Positions 14,189 through 21,353 of a stretch of DNA of 25,203 nucleotides are shown here, one piece after another. The translations under genes and the position numbers were made by a program. This stretch comes from JASHVB01 sp049522565. GTDB lineage: Bacteria; Pseudomonadota; Alphaproteobacteria; Acetobacterales; Acetobacteraceae. Where the stretch lies: NCBI GenBank assembly GCA_049522565.1, contig JBEKNT010000171.1, positions 1 to 25,203 of the forward strand. Direction: 5' to 3'. The notes beneath the pieces are model-generated. The model searched no databases. It was not told the origin of the DNA and saw only the letters and a list, made by a program, of their open reading frames with translations. Within the stretch, counting starts at the first letter, position 1. The number at the start of each line of letters is the position of its first letter.

Positions 14189-16990
14189 ATGGCGGGACGG
14201 GTGTGGCGCTATGGCTTGGTCGGGGTGGGGGCGGTGGTCGTGCTGGCGCTGGGTGCCGGCGCGGTGTTCCTCGCCCGCTTCGACCCTAACAGCCTCAAGC
14301 CACGCATCGAGGCGGCGGTGCAGCAGGCGACCGGGCGCGAGCTGGGTCTGTATGGTCCCGTCAGCCTGAAATGGTCGCCCTGGCCGACGGTGGAGCTGCG
14401 GGACGTCACCTTCGCCAATCCGCCCGGCTATTCGCGGCCACAGATGGCAACTTTGGAGCGGCTCGACCTGAAGCTCGCCGTGCTGCCGCTGCTGCGCAGC
14501 CGGTTCGAGATCGCCCGCCTGGTGCTGGTGCATCCCGACATCCTGCTGGAGGTGGACGCGCAAGGGCGCGCCAACTGGCAATTCGCTGCGGCGCGCAAAG
14601 CCGCCCCGCCTTCCGGCGGCAGCCCGCCGACCGGCGGCACACCCTCGACCGGCATCAGCGCGCCAGCCGGGGGCGGAGCGCCGACCGGGGGCACCGCCGC
14701 GACCGGCGGCGAGACCGGCACCGAGATCAGCTTCCACGACGTGCAGATCGAGGATGGCGCGCTGGCGTGGCGCGACGACCATACCGGCAAGACGCAAGCC
14801 CTGGCGCTGAAGTTGCTCAAGGCGAATTCCGCCGCGCCCGACGCGCCGCTGACACTGGCGGCGGATGCCACCTATCACGGCGTTGCGGTCAAGCTGGGCG
14901 GCCAGGTCGGACCCTTGGCCCGCTTGCAGCAGCCGGATTCCGACACCCCCTGGCCGGTGAAGCTGACCCTCGCCGCGGCCGGAGCGACGGTGTCGGTCGA
15001 TGGCGCGCTGACCCGCCCGCTGCAAGGCCGCGGCTACACGCTGACGCTGGACGGCAGCATCCCCGACCTGACGGCAATCGCTCCCCTGCTGCCGGGCACC
15101 CGCCTGCCGCCGCTGCACGACGTGCACCTCGTGACGCAGATCTCCGACAGCGGCGGCACGGTGCCGCATGTCGCGGCGGCGACCCTGCATCTCGGCGCCG
15201 CCGGGCTGGGCGCCTATGTGGACGGACTGCGCCTCGACTCGGTGGACATCGACGCGCCGCAGCAGGACCAGCCGGTGACGATCAATGTCCGAGCGACCCT
15301 GGCCGATACGCCGGTCACGCTTGCCGCGACGGTCGGCGTGCCGGGCGTGCTGCTGACGCCTGGTCAGCCGGCCGCGCCGGTGCCGCTGGACCTTACGGTC
15401 CAGGCGGCCAATGCCAGCCTGACCGTCAAGGGCACGGTGGCGCACCCGGAGAGCCTGTCCGGTGCCGACCTCGTCGTCGGGGCGGCGATCCCGGACCTGA
15501 GTGCCCTGTCGGCACTGGCCCATCGCAGACTGCCGGCGGTGACGCAGATTGCCTTCCAGGGGCATCTGACCGACGCGACCGGCGGTTTCCGCCACGGCGC
15601 CACGTTCCGGGCCATGACGCTGACCACGGCGGAGGGCGATCTGTCCGGCGATATCGGCGTGGTTGCCGGCTCACCGAGCGGCCTGACCGGCACGCTGCAC
15701 GCCGACCACATCGACGCCGATGCCCTGCTGGCGGCCGCCGGCAAGCCGGTGACCAGCCCGTCGCAAGCTGCCAGCGGAGGGTCGGCGCCCGGCACCACGG
15801 GAGCGCCGCCACCCATCATCGGCGGAGCGCAGGCACCCGGCACCGGCGGAGGGCCGGCGCTCGCCACAAGCGGCGCGCCGTCCGCCGCCACCAGCGTGCC
15901 GTCCGCCTCCGCGAGCGTGCCGTCCGCCCCCAACGGCACGCCAACCGCCGCCGCTATCGGCGCAACCCCGCCCGCCGCATCGCCGCCGCCCGCGCCGCGG
16001 CCGGCCACCGCCGGGCGGCTGTTCCCGGAGACTCCGATCCCCTTCGGATTGCTGCGCCAGGCCAATGCCGATCTGACCCTGTCGGTCGGCGACCTGGAGA
16101 CCGGCGGTTCGGACTACCGCTCGATCGACCTCCACCTCATCCTCCAGGACGGCAAGCTGACCCTCGCGCCGTTGTCCGCCGACCTGCCGGGGGGCCGGCT
16201 CGACGCCAGCCTGAGCGTGGACGCGACGGCGTCCCCCCCGGCCGTCGCCCTCACGCTGCATGCGCCCGGCCTCGAGGTAGCGCCCCTGCTCGCCGCGGCC
16301 GGCTTGCCCGGCCATACCGCCGGCAAGCTGGAGGTCTATGCCGACCTGCGCGGCACCGGCGGCTCGCCGCACGCCATCGCCGCCGGGCTCGACGGCAGCC
16401 TGGGCCTGGCGATGCAGAACGGCACCATCGACACGCAATTGCTCGAGCGCTTGCTCGGGCGGCTGCTGCAAAAGGCCAATCTGCCCGGGTTGCCGTCGCA
16501 CGGCGGATCGAGCGACCTGCGCTGCTTCGCCCTGCGCGCCGATATGCAGCAGGGCGTGGCCGAGCTGCGCGCCCTCGACCTGAACTCGTCGGTGCTGAGT
16601 ATGGATGGGACCGGCAGCGTCAACCTGGGCGAGGAAACCCTCGCCTTGCAGTTACGCCCGCAAGGCCGGCTGGGCGGCACCATTATCGTCGTGCCGCTGC
16701 GGGTGACCGGCCCGATCCGGTCGCCGGGCGTCAAGGTGAACGCGCTCGGCGCCGCGGGGTCCAATGTGGGCACCGGGACCGCCGGGGTGATCGGCAGCGC
16801 GACTCCGCTCGGATTGCTCGGCGCGATGCTGGGCGGGGGCAAGTTGCTGGACGGCGGCTCCGCGGACTCGTGCGCCGGCCCGCTGGCGGTGGCGCGCGGT
16901 CAGCCCATGCCGGCGGCCGCCGCGTCGAGCGCACAGGCCCAGCCGAAGCCGTCCGCCACCGGGGTATTGTTGCATGACCTGTTTCACTGA
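14189..16990 (+). CDS. AsmA family protein
   Basis: This 933-residue protein belongs to the AsmA family of large, membrane-anchored periplasmic proteins linked to outer-membrane biogenesis and bridge-like lipid transport. The N-terminus has one transmembrane helix (about 7-30) and the signature FDPNSLKPRIEAAVQQATGRELGL, then LKWSPWPTVELRDVTFANPPG. The C-terminus has the AsmA repeat-type sequences GSLGLAMQNGTIDTQLLERLL, LRADMQQGVAELRALDLNSS and VPLRVTGPIRSPGVKV. Two linkers rich in Gly, Ala, Pro, Ser and Thr interrupt it at about 134-177 and 520-609. The ATG at 14189 has AGGGA and GGGAG upstream; earlier codons run into the repeat. Which AsmA paralogue it corresponds to is not clear. Confidence 0.88.
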   Translation: MAGRVWRYGLVGVGAVVVLALGAGAVFLARFDPNSLKPRIEAAVQQATGRELGLYGPVSLKWSPWPTVELRDVTFANPPGYSRPQMATLERLDLKLAVLPLLRSRFEIARLVLVHPDILLEVDAQGRANWQFAAARKAAPPSGGSPPTGGTPSTGISAPAGGGAPTGGTAATGGETGTEISFHDVQIEDGALAWRDDHTGKTQALALKLLKANSAAPDAPLTLAADATYHGVAVKLGGQVGPLARLQQPDSDTPWPVKLTLAAAGATVSVDGALTRPLQGRGYTLTLDGSIPDLTAIAPLLPGTRLPPLHDVHLVTQISDSGGTVPHVAAATLHLGAAGLGAYVDGLRLDSVDIDAPQQDQPVTINVRATLADTPVTLAATVGVPGVLLTPGQPAAPVPLDLTVQAANASLTVKGTVAHPESLSGADLVVGAAIPDLSALSALAHRRLPAVTQIAFQGHLTDATGGFRHGATFRAMTLTTAEGDLSGDIGVVAGSPSGLTGTLHADHIDADALLAAAGKPVTSPSQAASGGSAPGTTGAPPPIIGGAQAPGTGGGPALATSGAPSAATSVPSASASVPSAPNGTPTAAAIGATPPAASPPPAPRPATAGRLFPETPIPFGLLRQANADLTLSVGDLETGGSDYRSIDLHLILQDGKLTLAPLSADLPGGRLDASLSVDATASPPAVALTLHAPGLEVAPLLAAAGLPGHTAGKLEVYADLRGTGGSPHAIAAGLDGSLGLAMQNGTIDTQLLERLLGRLLQKANLPGLPSHGGSSDLRCFALRADMQQGVAELRALDLNSSVLSMDGTGSVNLGEETLALQLRPQGRLGGTIIVVPLRVTGPIRSPGVKVNALGAAGSNVGTGTAGVIGSATPLGLLGAMLGGGKLLDGGSADSCAGPLAVARGQPMPAAAASSAQAQPKPSATGVLLHDLFH

Positions 16991-17111
16991 ACCGCTCCCG
17001 CCAACCCGGGAGAGGTCGGGATGCGGAGCATCGAGGGTGATCGGGTCCCCGCGTACCGCGGTGCCGCGTGCCGACCCGATGACCCTCGGCGCTCCGGCGC
17101 TGCGACCCCGG

Positions 17112-17196
17112 GGGCGAGCGCCCGGCGGTATGCCATTGTCCCCAGCGCCAGGCTGTTCGGCGGGTTCCCAGGGTCGAGCGCCCGGGGGGGTATGCC
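17112..17196. repeat. Direct repeat pair in the asmA-atp12 gap
   Basis: Two copies of GAGCGCCCGG-n-GGTATGCC occur at 17112-17134 and 17171-17196, 59 bases apart, within a 243-base gap. The remaining gap sequence is GC-rich with short palindromes. It looks like a worn intergenic repeat element with no coding content. Confidence 0.6.
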
Positions 17197-17233
17197 TCTC
17201 CCGCAAGCCGCGCCGGGGAGGTAACGTGAACCG

Positions 17234-17950
17234 ATGAAGCGCTTCTGGGACACCGCGACCGTCGCACCCACCGACCACGGCTTCGCCGTCCTGCTCGACC
17301 ACCGCCCCATGCATCTGCCCGGCGGCGGCGCGCTGCGGATCCGGCCCCGCCGGCTCGCCGAGGCGATCGCTGCCGAGTGGCGGACCGCCGGCGGCGCCAA
17401 GGGCGGCGAGATGTCGTTCGCCGACACCCCGCTGACCCGGCTTGCCGGCACCGTGCAGCAGCGCGTCGCGCCCGACCCGGCGCCTACGGCGGACGCGATC
17501 GCGCGCTACGGCGAGAACGACCTGCTGTGCTACCGCGCGTCCACCCCGGAGGAATTGGTGCGGCGCCAAGCCCGCGCCTGGCAACCCTGGCTCGACTGGG
17601 CGGCGCTGGCCTACGACGCGCCGCTGCGCGTCACCACCGGCGTCGCGCCGATCCGCCAGCACCGCGACAGCGTTGCAGCGTTGCGCCGGGCGGTGGCGGC
17701 GATGGAGGTGGAGGTGCTGGCGGCGCTCGGCATCGCGGTGCCGGCGCTGGGCAGCCTGGTGCTGGGCCTCGCCTTGGCGGAAGGCAAGCTGGACGCGCCG
17801 GGGGCGCACGCGCTTGGCGCGCTGGACGAGTTGTTCCAGGCTGAGCACTGGGGCGAGGACGCGGAAGCCGCCGCCCGCCGGGAAGCGGTCGCCGCCGATA
17901 TCGCGCTTGCCGCCCGATTTATCGCGCTGACGAAAGAGTGGCCGCCATGA
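17234..17950 (+). CDS. ATP12-family F1-ATPase assembly chaperone
   Basis: This 238-residue protein matches the ATP12 family, which in mitochondria binds the F1 alpha subunit during ATP synthase assembly; alphaproteobacterial relatives are presumed to do the same. The sequence opens KRFWDTATV and GFAVLLDHRPMHLPGG, continues with LAEAIAAEW and MSFADTPLTRLAGTVQQRV, then YGENDLLCYRA, the WQPWLDWAALAYDAPL block, GSLVLGLALAEGKL and LDELFQAEHWGED. These follow the family order and the length is typical. The ATG follows GGGGAGGTAACG, a good ribosome site. The stop overlaps the acylphosphatase start (ATGA), so the two are coupled. Confidence 0.9.
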   Translation: MKRFWDTATVAPTDHGFAVLLDHRPMHLPGGGALRIRPRRLAEAIAAEWRTAGGAKGGEMSFADTPLTRLAGTVQQRVAPDPAPTADAIARYGENDLLCYRASTPEELVRRQARAWQPWLDWAALAYDAPLRVTTGVAPIRQHRDSVAALRRAVAAMEVEVLAALGIAVPALGSLVLGLALAEGKLDAPGAHALGALDELFQAEHWGEDAEAAARREAVAADIALAARFIALTKEWPP

Positions 17951-18222
17951 ATGCGAAGCGTCTGGTGATCGCGGGACGGGTGCATGGCGTGGGCTTCCGC
18001 GCCTGGATGGCGGAACAGGCCCGCTCGCTGGGCGTGTCCGGCTGGGTGCGCAACCGGGTGGACGGCACGGTGGAGGCGCTGATCGCCGGCGACGTGGCGG
18101 CAGTGGAGGAGCTGGCGCGCCTGTGCCGCCGCGGCCCGCGTATGGCCGAGGTCACCAGCATCGACGAGGAGATGGCCGATCCGCCTGACTATCCCGGCTT
18201 CCATTTGGGCCCCATGGCGTAG
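17947..18222 (+). CDS. acyP: Acylphosphatase
   Basis: A 91-residue acylphosphatase, a small cytoplasmic enzyme that hydrolyses acyl phosphates such as acetyl phosphate or 1,3-bisphosphoglycerate. The phosphate-binding loop GRVHGVGFRAWM carries the catalytic Arg18 and the next motif GWVRNRVDGTVEAL the catalytic Asn36. Length is standard. The ATG at 17947 shares four bases with the stop of the ATP12-type gene; a GTG three codons earlier is less likely. The physiological substrate is unknown even for studied bacterial members. Confidence 0.93.
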   Translation: MNAKRLVIAGRVHGVGFRAWMAEQARSLGVSGWVRNRVDGTVEALIAGDVAAVEELARLCRRGPRMAEVTSIDEEMADPPDYPGFHLGPMA

Positions 18223-18256
18223 CGGGGCGACCGCGACCGCGTGCGTCGGTCCCTGC

Positions 18257-18446
18257 GTAGGGCGGGCGGAGGTCCGCCGCCGCCGCGTCACCGGGCCGCC
18301 GCGGCCGTTGCTGGACACCACCAGGCGGCGGGGTAGGGCGGCAAACCGCGGCGCATCCGGCCATTGGGTTGCGCCGGATGCGGTGGGGAACGACGACACG
18401 CTGTTCCGTGCGGCGGCGGCAGGCGCAGAGCGCTTGCCCGTCCTAC
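18257..18446. repeat. REP-like cluster with inverted GTAGG ends
   Basis: The gap between acyP and lipB holds a set of GTAGG-type repeat units. GTAGGGCGGGC lies at 18257-18267 and its near-inverse GCCCGTCCTAC at 18436-18446. An internal GTAGGGCGGC starts at 18333, and GCGCATCCGGC/GCGCCGGATGCG forms a stem at 18351-18382. Such GTAGG-headed palindromes are the form of REP elements in many proteobacteria. The right end overlaps the end of lipB and provides its TAG stop codon. Confidence 0.6.
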
Positions 18447-19237
18447 CCGGGACCTGAGGCCCCTTCTCCGGGCGACGGGCCACAGGCAGGGCCGGCTGAA
18501 GCTGCGCCGAACACCGCCCCCCAGGCGTCGCGCAGGGCGGCGTCGGCTTCCGCCATGCTGGCCGGGATGCCCAGAGCAGCGAGGCTGGTGACGCCATGCT
18601 CGCGGATGCCGCAGGGCACGATGCCGGTGAAATGCGACAGGTCGGGCGCCACGTTCAGCGCCACGCCGTGCCAGCTTACCCAACGGGTGACGCGCACGCC
18701 GATCGCGCCGATCTTGGCCTCGGCGCCGGTGAGGGGGTCGGCGACCCAGATGCCGATCCGCCCCGGCCGGCGCTCGCCGCGCACCCCGAACCGGTGCAGG
18801 GCGCCGATCAGCCACGCCTCCAGCCCATGCACGTAGCAGCCGATGTCGCGCGCCGGCACGCTGCCGTGCGGGCGGGTGAGATCGAGCATCACATACGCGG
18901 TGCGCTGGCCAGGGCCGTGATAGGTCCACTGCCCGCCGCGGCCGGCGGCGAAGGTGGGGAAGCGCGCCGGGTCGGTGAGTTCCTCCGGCCGCGCCGAGGT
19001 GCCGGCGGTGTACAGCGGCGGGTGCTCCACCAGCCACACCTGTTCGCGTGCCGTGCCGGCGCGGATCGCGGCCACGCGCTGCTGCATGGCGGCCAGCGCG
19101 TCGGGATACGGCGTGAGGCCCTCGGCGACACACCATTCCGGCGCAGCCGCGTCGTTCGGGCCGTCCGCTGACTGGTGGGACGGATCGGCCGGGCGATCCT
19201 CGGGAGGTGCGGCGGCAATTGAAGCGGTGTCGTTCAT
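18443..19237 (-). CDS. lipB: Octanoyltransferase LipB
   Basis: This 264-residue enzyme transfers octanoyl groups from acyl carrier protein to lipoyl domains, the first step of lipoate synthesis. VWLVEHPPLYTAGTSA (67-82), GRGGQWTYHGPGQRTAYVMLDL (about 99-120) and AKIGAIGVRVTRWVSWHGVALNV (174-196) are the family blocks; the catalytic pair is Lys175 and Cys209 in VPCGIREHGVTSL. The first 30 residues and the last dozen (GPSPGEGASGPG) are extra and low in complexity; the C-terminal tail is encoded next to a REP-like repeat that provides the stop. The ATG at 19237 is the only Met before the conserved region other than Met51; the ribosome site is weak. The tRNA promoter on the other strand overlaps this start. 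Confidence 0.94.
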   Translation of the reverse strand: MNDTASIAAAPPEDRPADPSHQSADGPNDAAAPEWCVAEGLTPYPDALAAMQQRVAAIRAGTAREQVWLVEHPPLYTAGTSARPEELTDPARFPTFAAGRGGQWTYHGPGQRTAYVMLDLTRPHGSVPARDIGCYVHGLEAWLIGALHRFGVRGERRPGRIGIWVADPLTGAEAKIGAIGVRVTRWVSWHGVALNVAPDLSHFTGIVPCGIREHGVTSLAALGIPASMAEADAALRDAWGAVFGAASAGPACGPSPGEGASGPG

Positions 19238-19247
19238 CGGCTATACC
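19219..19247 (+). promoter_or_regulatory. Likely tRNA-Leu promoter
   Basis: TTGAAG (19219-19224) and TATACC (19242-19247) are 17 bases apart, giving a start near 19254, about 17 bases before the tRNA. The bases after the -10 box are almost all G or C, as in stringently controlled stable-RNA promoters. The element overlaps the lipB start codon on the opposite strand. Confidence 0.5.
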
Positions 19248-19270
19248 CCGCCGCCTTGCTTACCCCACGT

Positions 19271-19356
19271 GCGGTCGTGGCGGAATGGTAGACGCGCAAG
19301 CTTGAGGTGCTTGTGGGGGAAACCCCGTGGAAGTTCGAGTCTTCTCGACCGCACCA
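19271..19356 (+). tRNA. tRNA-Leu (anticodon GAG)
   Basis: The acceptor stem GCGGTCG (19271-19277) pairs with CGACCGC (19346-19352), followed by discriminator A and an encoded CCA (19354-19356). The anticodon stem CAAGC/GCTTG encloses loop TTGAGGT with anticodon GAG at 19304-19306, reading CUC and CUU leucine codons. The D-arm sequence GTGGCGGAATGGTAGACGC is typical of tRNA-Leu, and the TGGGGG-AAA-CCCC variable arm makes it a class II tRNA. The T arm is GGAAG-TTCGAGT-CTTCT. The 86-base length fits. Confidence 0.97.
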
Positions 19357-19448
19357 CTATGACCGCCAACCGCCGTCGTCATCGGCCGGCATCGCCGGCC
19401 CGAGCGATGCGACCGGTCATCCGTGCCGACCCATGGGAGACGCGCCCG

Positions 19449-21278
19449 GTGTCAGCGGCCTCACCGCCAGACGGTGGCGGATTGCAGACCAATCAGGCCA
19501 GGCTCGCAGCAGCCGTGGCGCTGCACCGGCAAGGCCGCCTGACCGAGGCGGAGACGCTGTACCAGGACATTCTGCGCAGCGATCCCCACCATTTCGACGC
19601 GATGCACCTGTGCGGCGTGGTCGCGCTGCAGACGCGCCGTACGGCCCAGGGTGTCGCGCTGGTCCGCGACGCCATCGCGTTGAACGGCGGCGTCGCCGAG
19701 GCGCACAGCAACCTCGGCAACGGGTTGCGCGAACTGCGGCGGTACGATGAGGCGCTCGCCAGTTTCGACCGGGCCATCGCGCTGAAACCCGACGACGCGC
19801 AGGCGCATCGTGACCGGGCCATGGCGCTGCAAAACCTGGGCCGCCACGCGGAGGCGTTGGCGAGCCTGGGCGAGGCCGTCGCCCTGAAGCCGGATCTTGA
19901 GTTCGTGCATGGCATGCTGACGCATACCAAAATGCTGATGTGCGACTGGCGTGGTCTCGATTGCGATGTGAACGCGCTGGTCGAACGGATCGAGCGGGGC
20001 GAAACGGCGGCAATGCCGTTTGCGGTCGTCCCCTGGTCCGACTCTCCCCGGCTGCAACGCAAAGCCGCGGAGATCTATGTGCGTGCCAAGTGCCCGGCGA
20101 ATGCCGTCTTGCCGAAGATCACTCGGTATCCGAGACACGACAGATTGCGCGTCGGCTATTTCTCCGCCGACTTTCACAACCACGCCACGGCCTATCTGGC
20201 TGCGGAACTGTTCGAGCGGCACGATGCGTCGTCGTTCGAGATCACCGCATTTTCGTTCGGCTCCGATGCCGGGGACGCCATGCGGCAAAGATTGATGGCG
20301 GGTTTCGATCGCTTTATCGATGTTCGGAACCGGTCCGATCAGGACGTGGCCGGCCTCGCCAGGGACCTTGAGATCGATATCGCCGTTGACCTGAAGGGTT
20401 TCACCAAAGATTTCAGGACGGGGATATTCGCTTGCCGGGCCGCGCCCATCCAGGTCAATTACCTCGGCTACCCGGGCACGATGGGGGCGGACTACATCGA
20501 CTACATCATTGCGGATCCGACGCTGATACCCGCATCCGAACAGTCGCATTACGCGGAGCAGATCGCTTATCTTCCCGACAGCTATCAGGTGAACGACAGG
20601 CAGCGGCGGATCGCGGACCGGCCCGTCACCCGCGCGGAGGCCGGGCTGCCGCCGGACGGTTGCGTGTTCTGTTGCTTCAATCAGAGCCTGAAGATCACCC
20701 CCGACGTGTTCGACGGTTGGATGCGGATACTCCGGCAGGTCGCGGGCAGCGTGCTGTGGCTGTTGCAGGACAACGACGCGGCAACGGCCAATCTTCGAAA
20801 AGCGGCGATTGATCGCGGCGTCGATGCGGGCCGTCTGGTGTTTGCCCAGCGGCAGCCTCTGCCGGACCATCTGGCACGGCACCGCCTGGCCGATCTGTTC
20901 CTGGATACCGCGCCGTATAACGCTCACACCACGGCCAGCGACGCGTTGTGGGCGGGGCTACCGGTGCTGACCCGGATGGGCGCGACATTCGCAAGCAGGG
21001 TTGGGGCGAGTCTGCTGCATGCGGTCGGTTTGCAAGAGATGATTACGACGTCACAAGAGGCGTATGAGGCGAAGGCCGTGACGCTTGCCTCGAATCCCGA
21101 GGCGCTGATGGCGGTCAAACAGACACTCGCCCGCAATCGCCTGACGACGCCGTTGTTCGATACGGCGCGCTTCACGACGCATCTCGAAGCCGCGTATCGG
21201 GCGATGTATGCGCGCTATCAGGCGGGACTGCCGCCCGCTCCTATTCGCGTGCCGCCGACGGGCATGTGCGGCGGGTGA
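19449..21278 (+). CDS. TPR-containing GT41 (SPINDLY/O-GlcNAc transferase-like) glycosyltransferase
   Basis: The 609-residue protein joins about four TPR repeats (16-151; for example AEAHSNLGNGLRELRRYDEAL) to a GT41 domain related to eukaryotic O-GlcNAc transferase and SPINDLY. Family blocks are VGYFSADFHNHATAYL (235-250), VDLKGFT (313-319), QVNYLGYPGTMG (335-346), FNQSLKITPDVFDGW (410-424) and NAHTTASDALWAGLPVLTR (491-509). His245 and Lys415 correspond by motif to the catalytic-site His498 and Lys842 of human OGT. Such bacterial enzymes glycosylate proteins or take part in surface glycan assembly. The start is uncertain: GTG 19449 has GGGAGA eight bases upstream, while ATG 19359 and ATG 19407 lack ribosome sites and the first begins two bases after the tRNA. 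It may be transcribed from the tRNA promoter. Confidence 0.88.
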   Translation: MSAASPPDGGGLQTNQARLAAAVALHRQGRLTEAETLYQDILRSDPHHFDAMHLCGVVALQTRRTAQGVALVRDAIALNGGVAEAHSNLGNGLRELRRYDEALASFDRAIALKPDDAQAHRDRAMALQNLGRHAEALASLGEAVALKPDLEFVHGMLTHTKMLMCDWRGLDCDVNALVERIERGETAAMPFAVVPWSDSPRLQRKAAEIYVRAKCPANAVLPKITRYPRHDRLRVGYFSADFHNHATAYLAAELFERHDASSFEITAFSFGSDAGDAMRQRLMAGFDRFIDVRNRSDQDVAGLARDLEIDIAVDLKGFTKDFRTGIFACRAAPIQVNYLGYPGTMGADYIDYIIADPTLIPASEQSHYAEQIAYLPDSYQVNDRQRRIADRPVTRAEAGLPPDGCVFCCFNQSLKITPDVFDGWMRILRQVAGSVLWLLQDNDAATANLRKAAIDRGVDAGRLVFAQRQPLPDHLARHRLADLFLDTAPYNAHTTASDALWAGLPVLTRMGATFASRVGASLLHAVGLQEMITTSQEAYEAKAVTLASNPEALMAVKQTLARNRLTTPLFDTARFTTHLEAAYRAMYARYQAGLPPAPIRVPPTGMCGG

Positions 21279-21353
21279 TGGTGTCGGGGGAACCACGCTG
21301 ATAGCTGCCGACCGCCATGGCGAGGGTGCAACGCGCCGGCTCGGCAACTCGCC

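Noticed and set aside
13736..15595. 619-codon minus-strand frame across rluC and asmA
   Set aside because: It spans two clear plus-strand genes and the intergenic repeat, with arginine-, glutamine- and histidine-rich sequence typical of a codon-bias shadow.
15750..16015. Repetitive sequence in the asmA-family gene as a possible CRISPR or tandem repeat array
   Set aside because: The units are irregular and code for a Gly/Ala/Pro/Ser linker; there are no spacers or constant repeats.
18954..19448. Upstream extension of the GT41 glycosyltransferase frame
   Set aside because: It reads through the tRNA and antisense to lipB, and the TPR part starts only after 19449.
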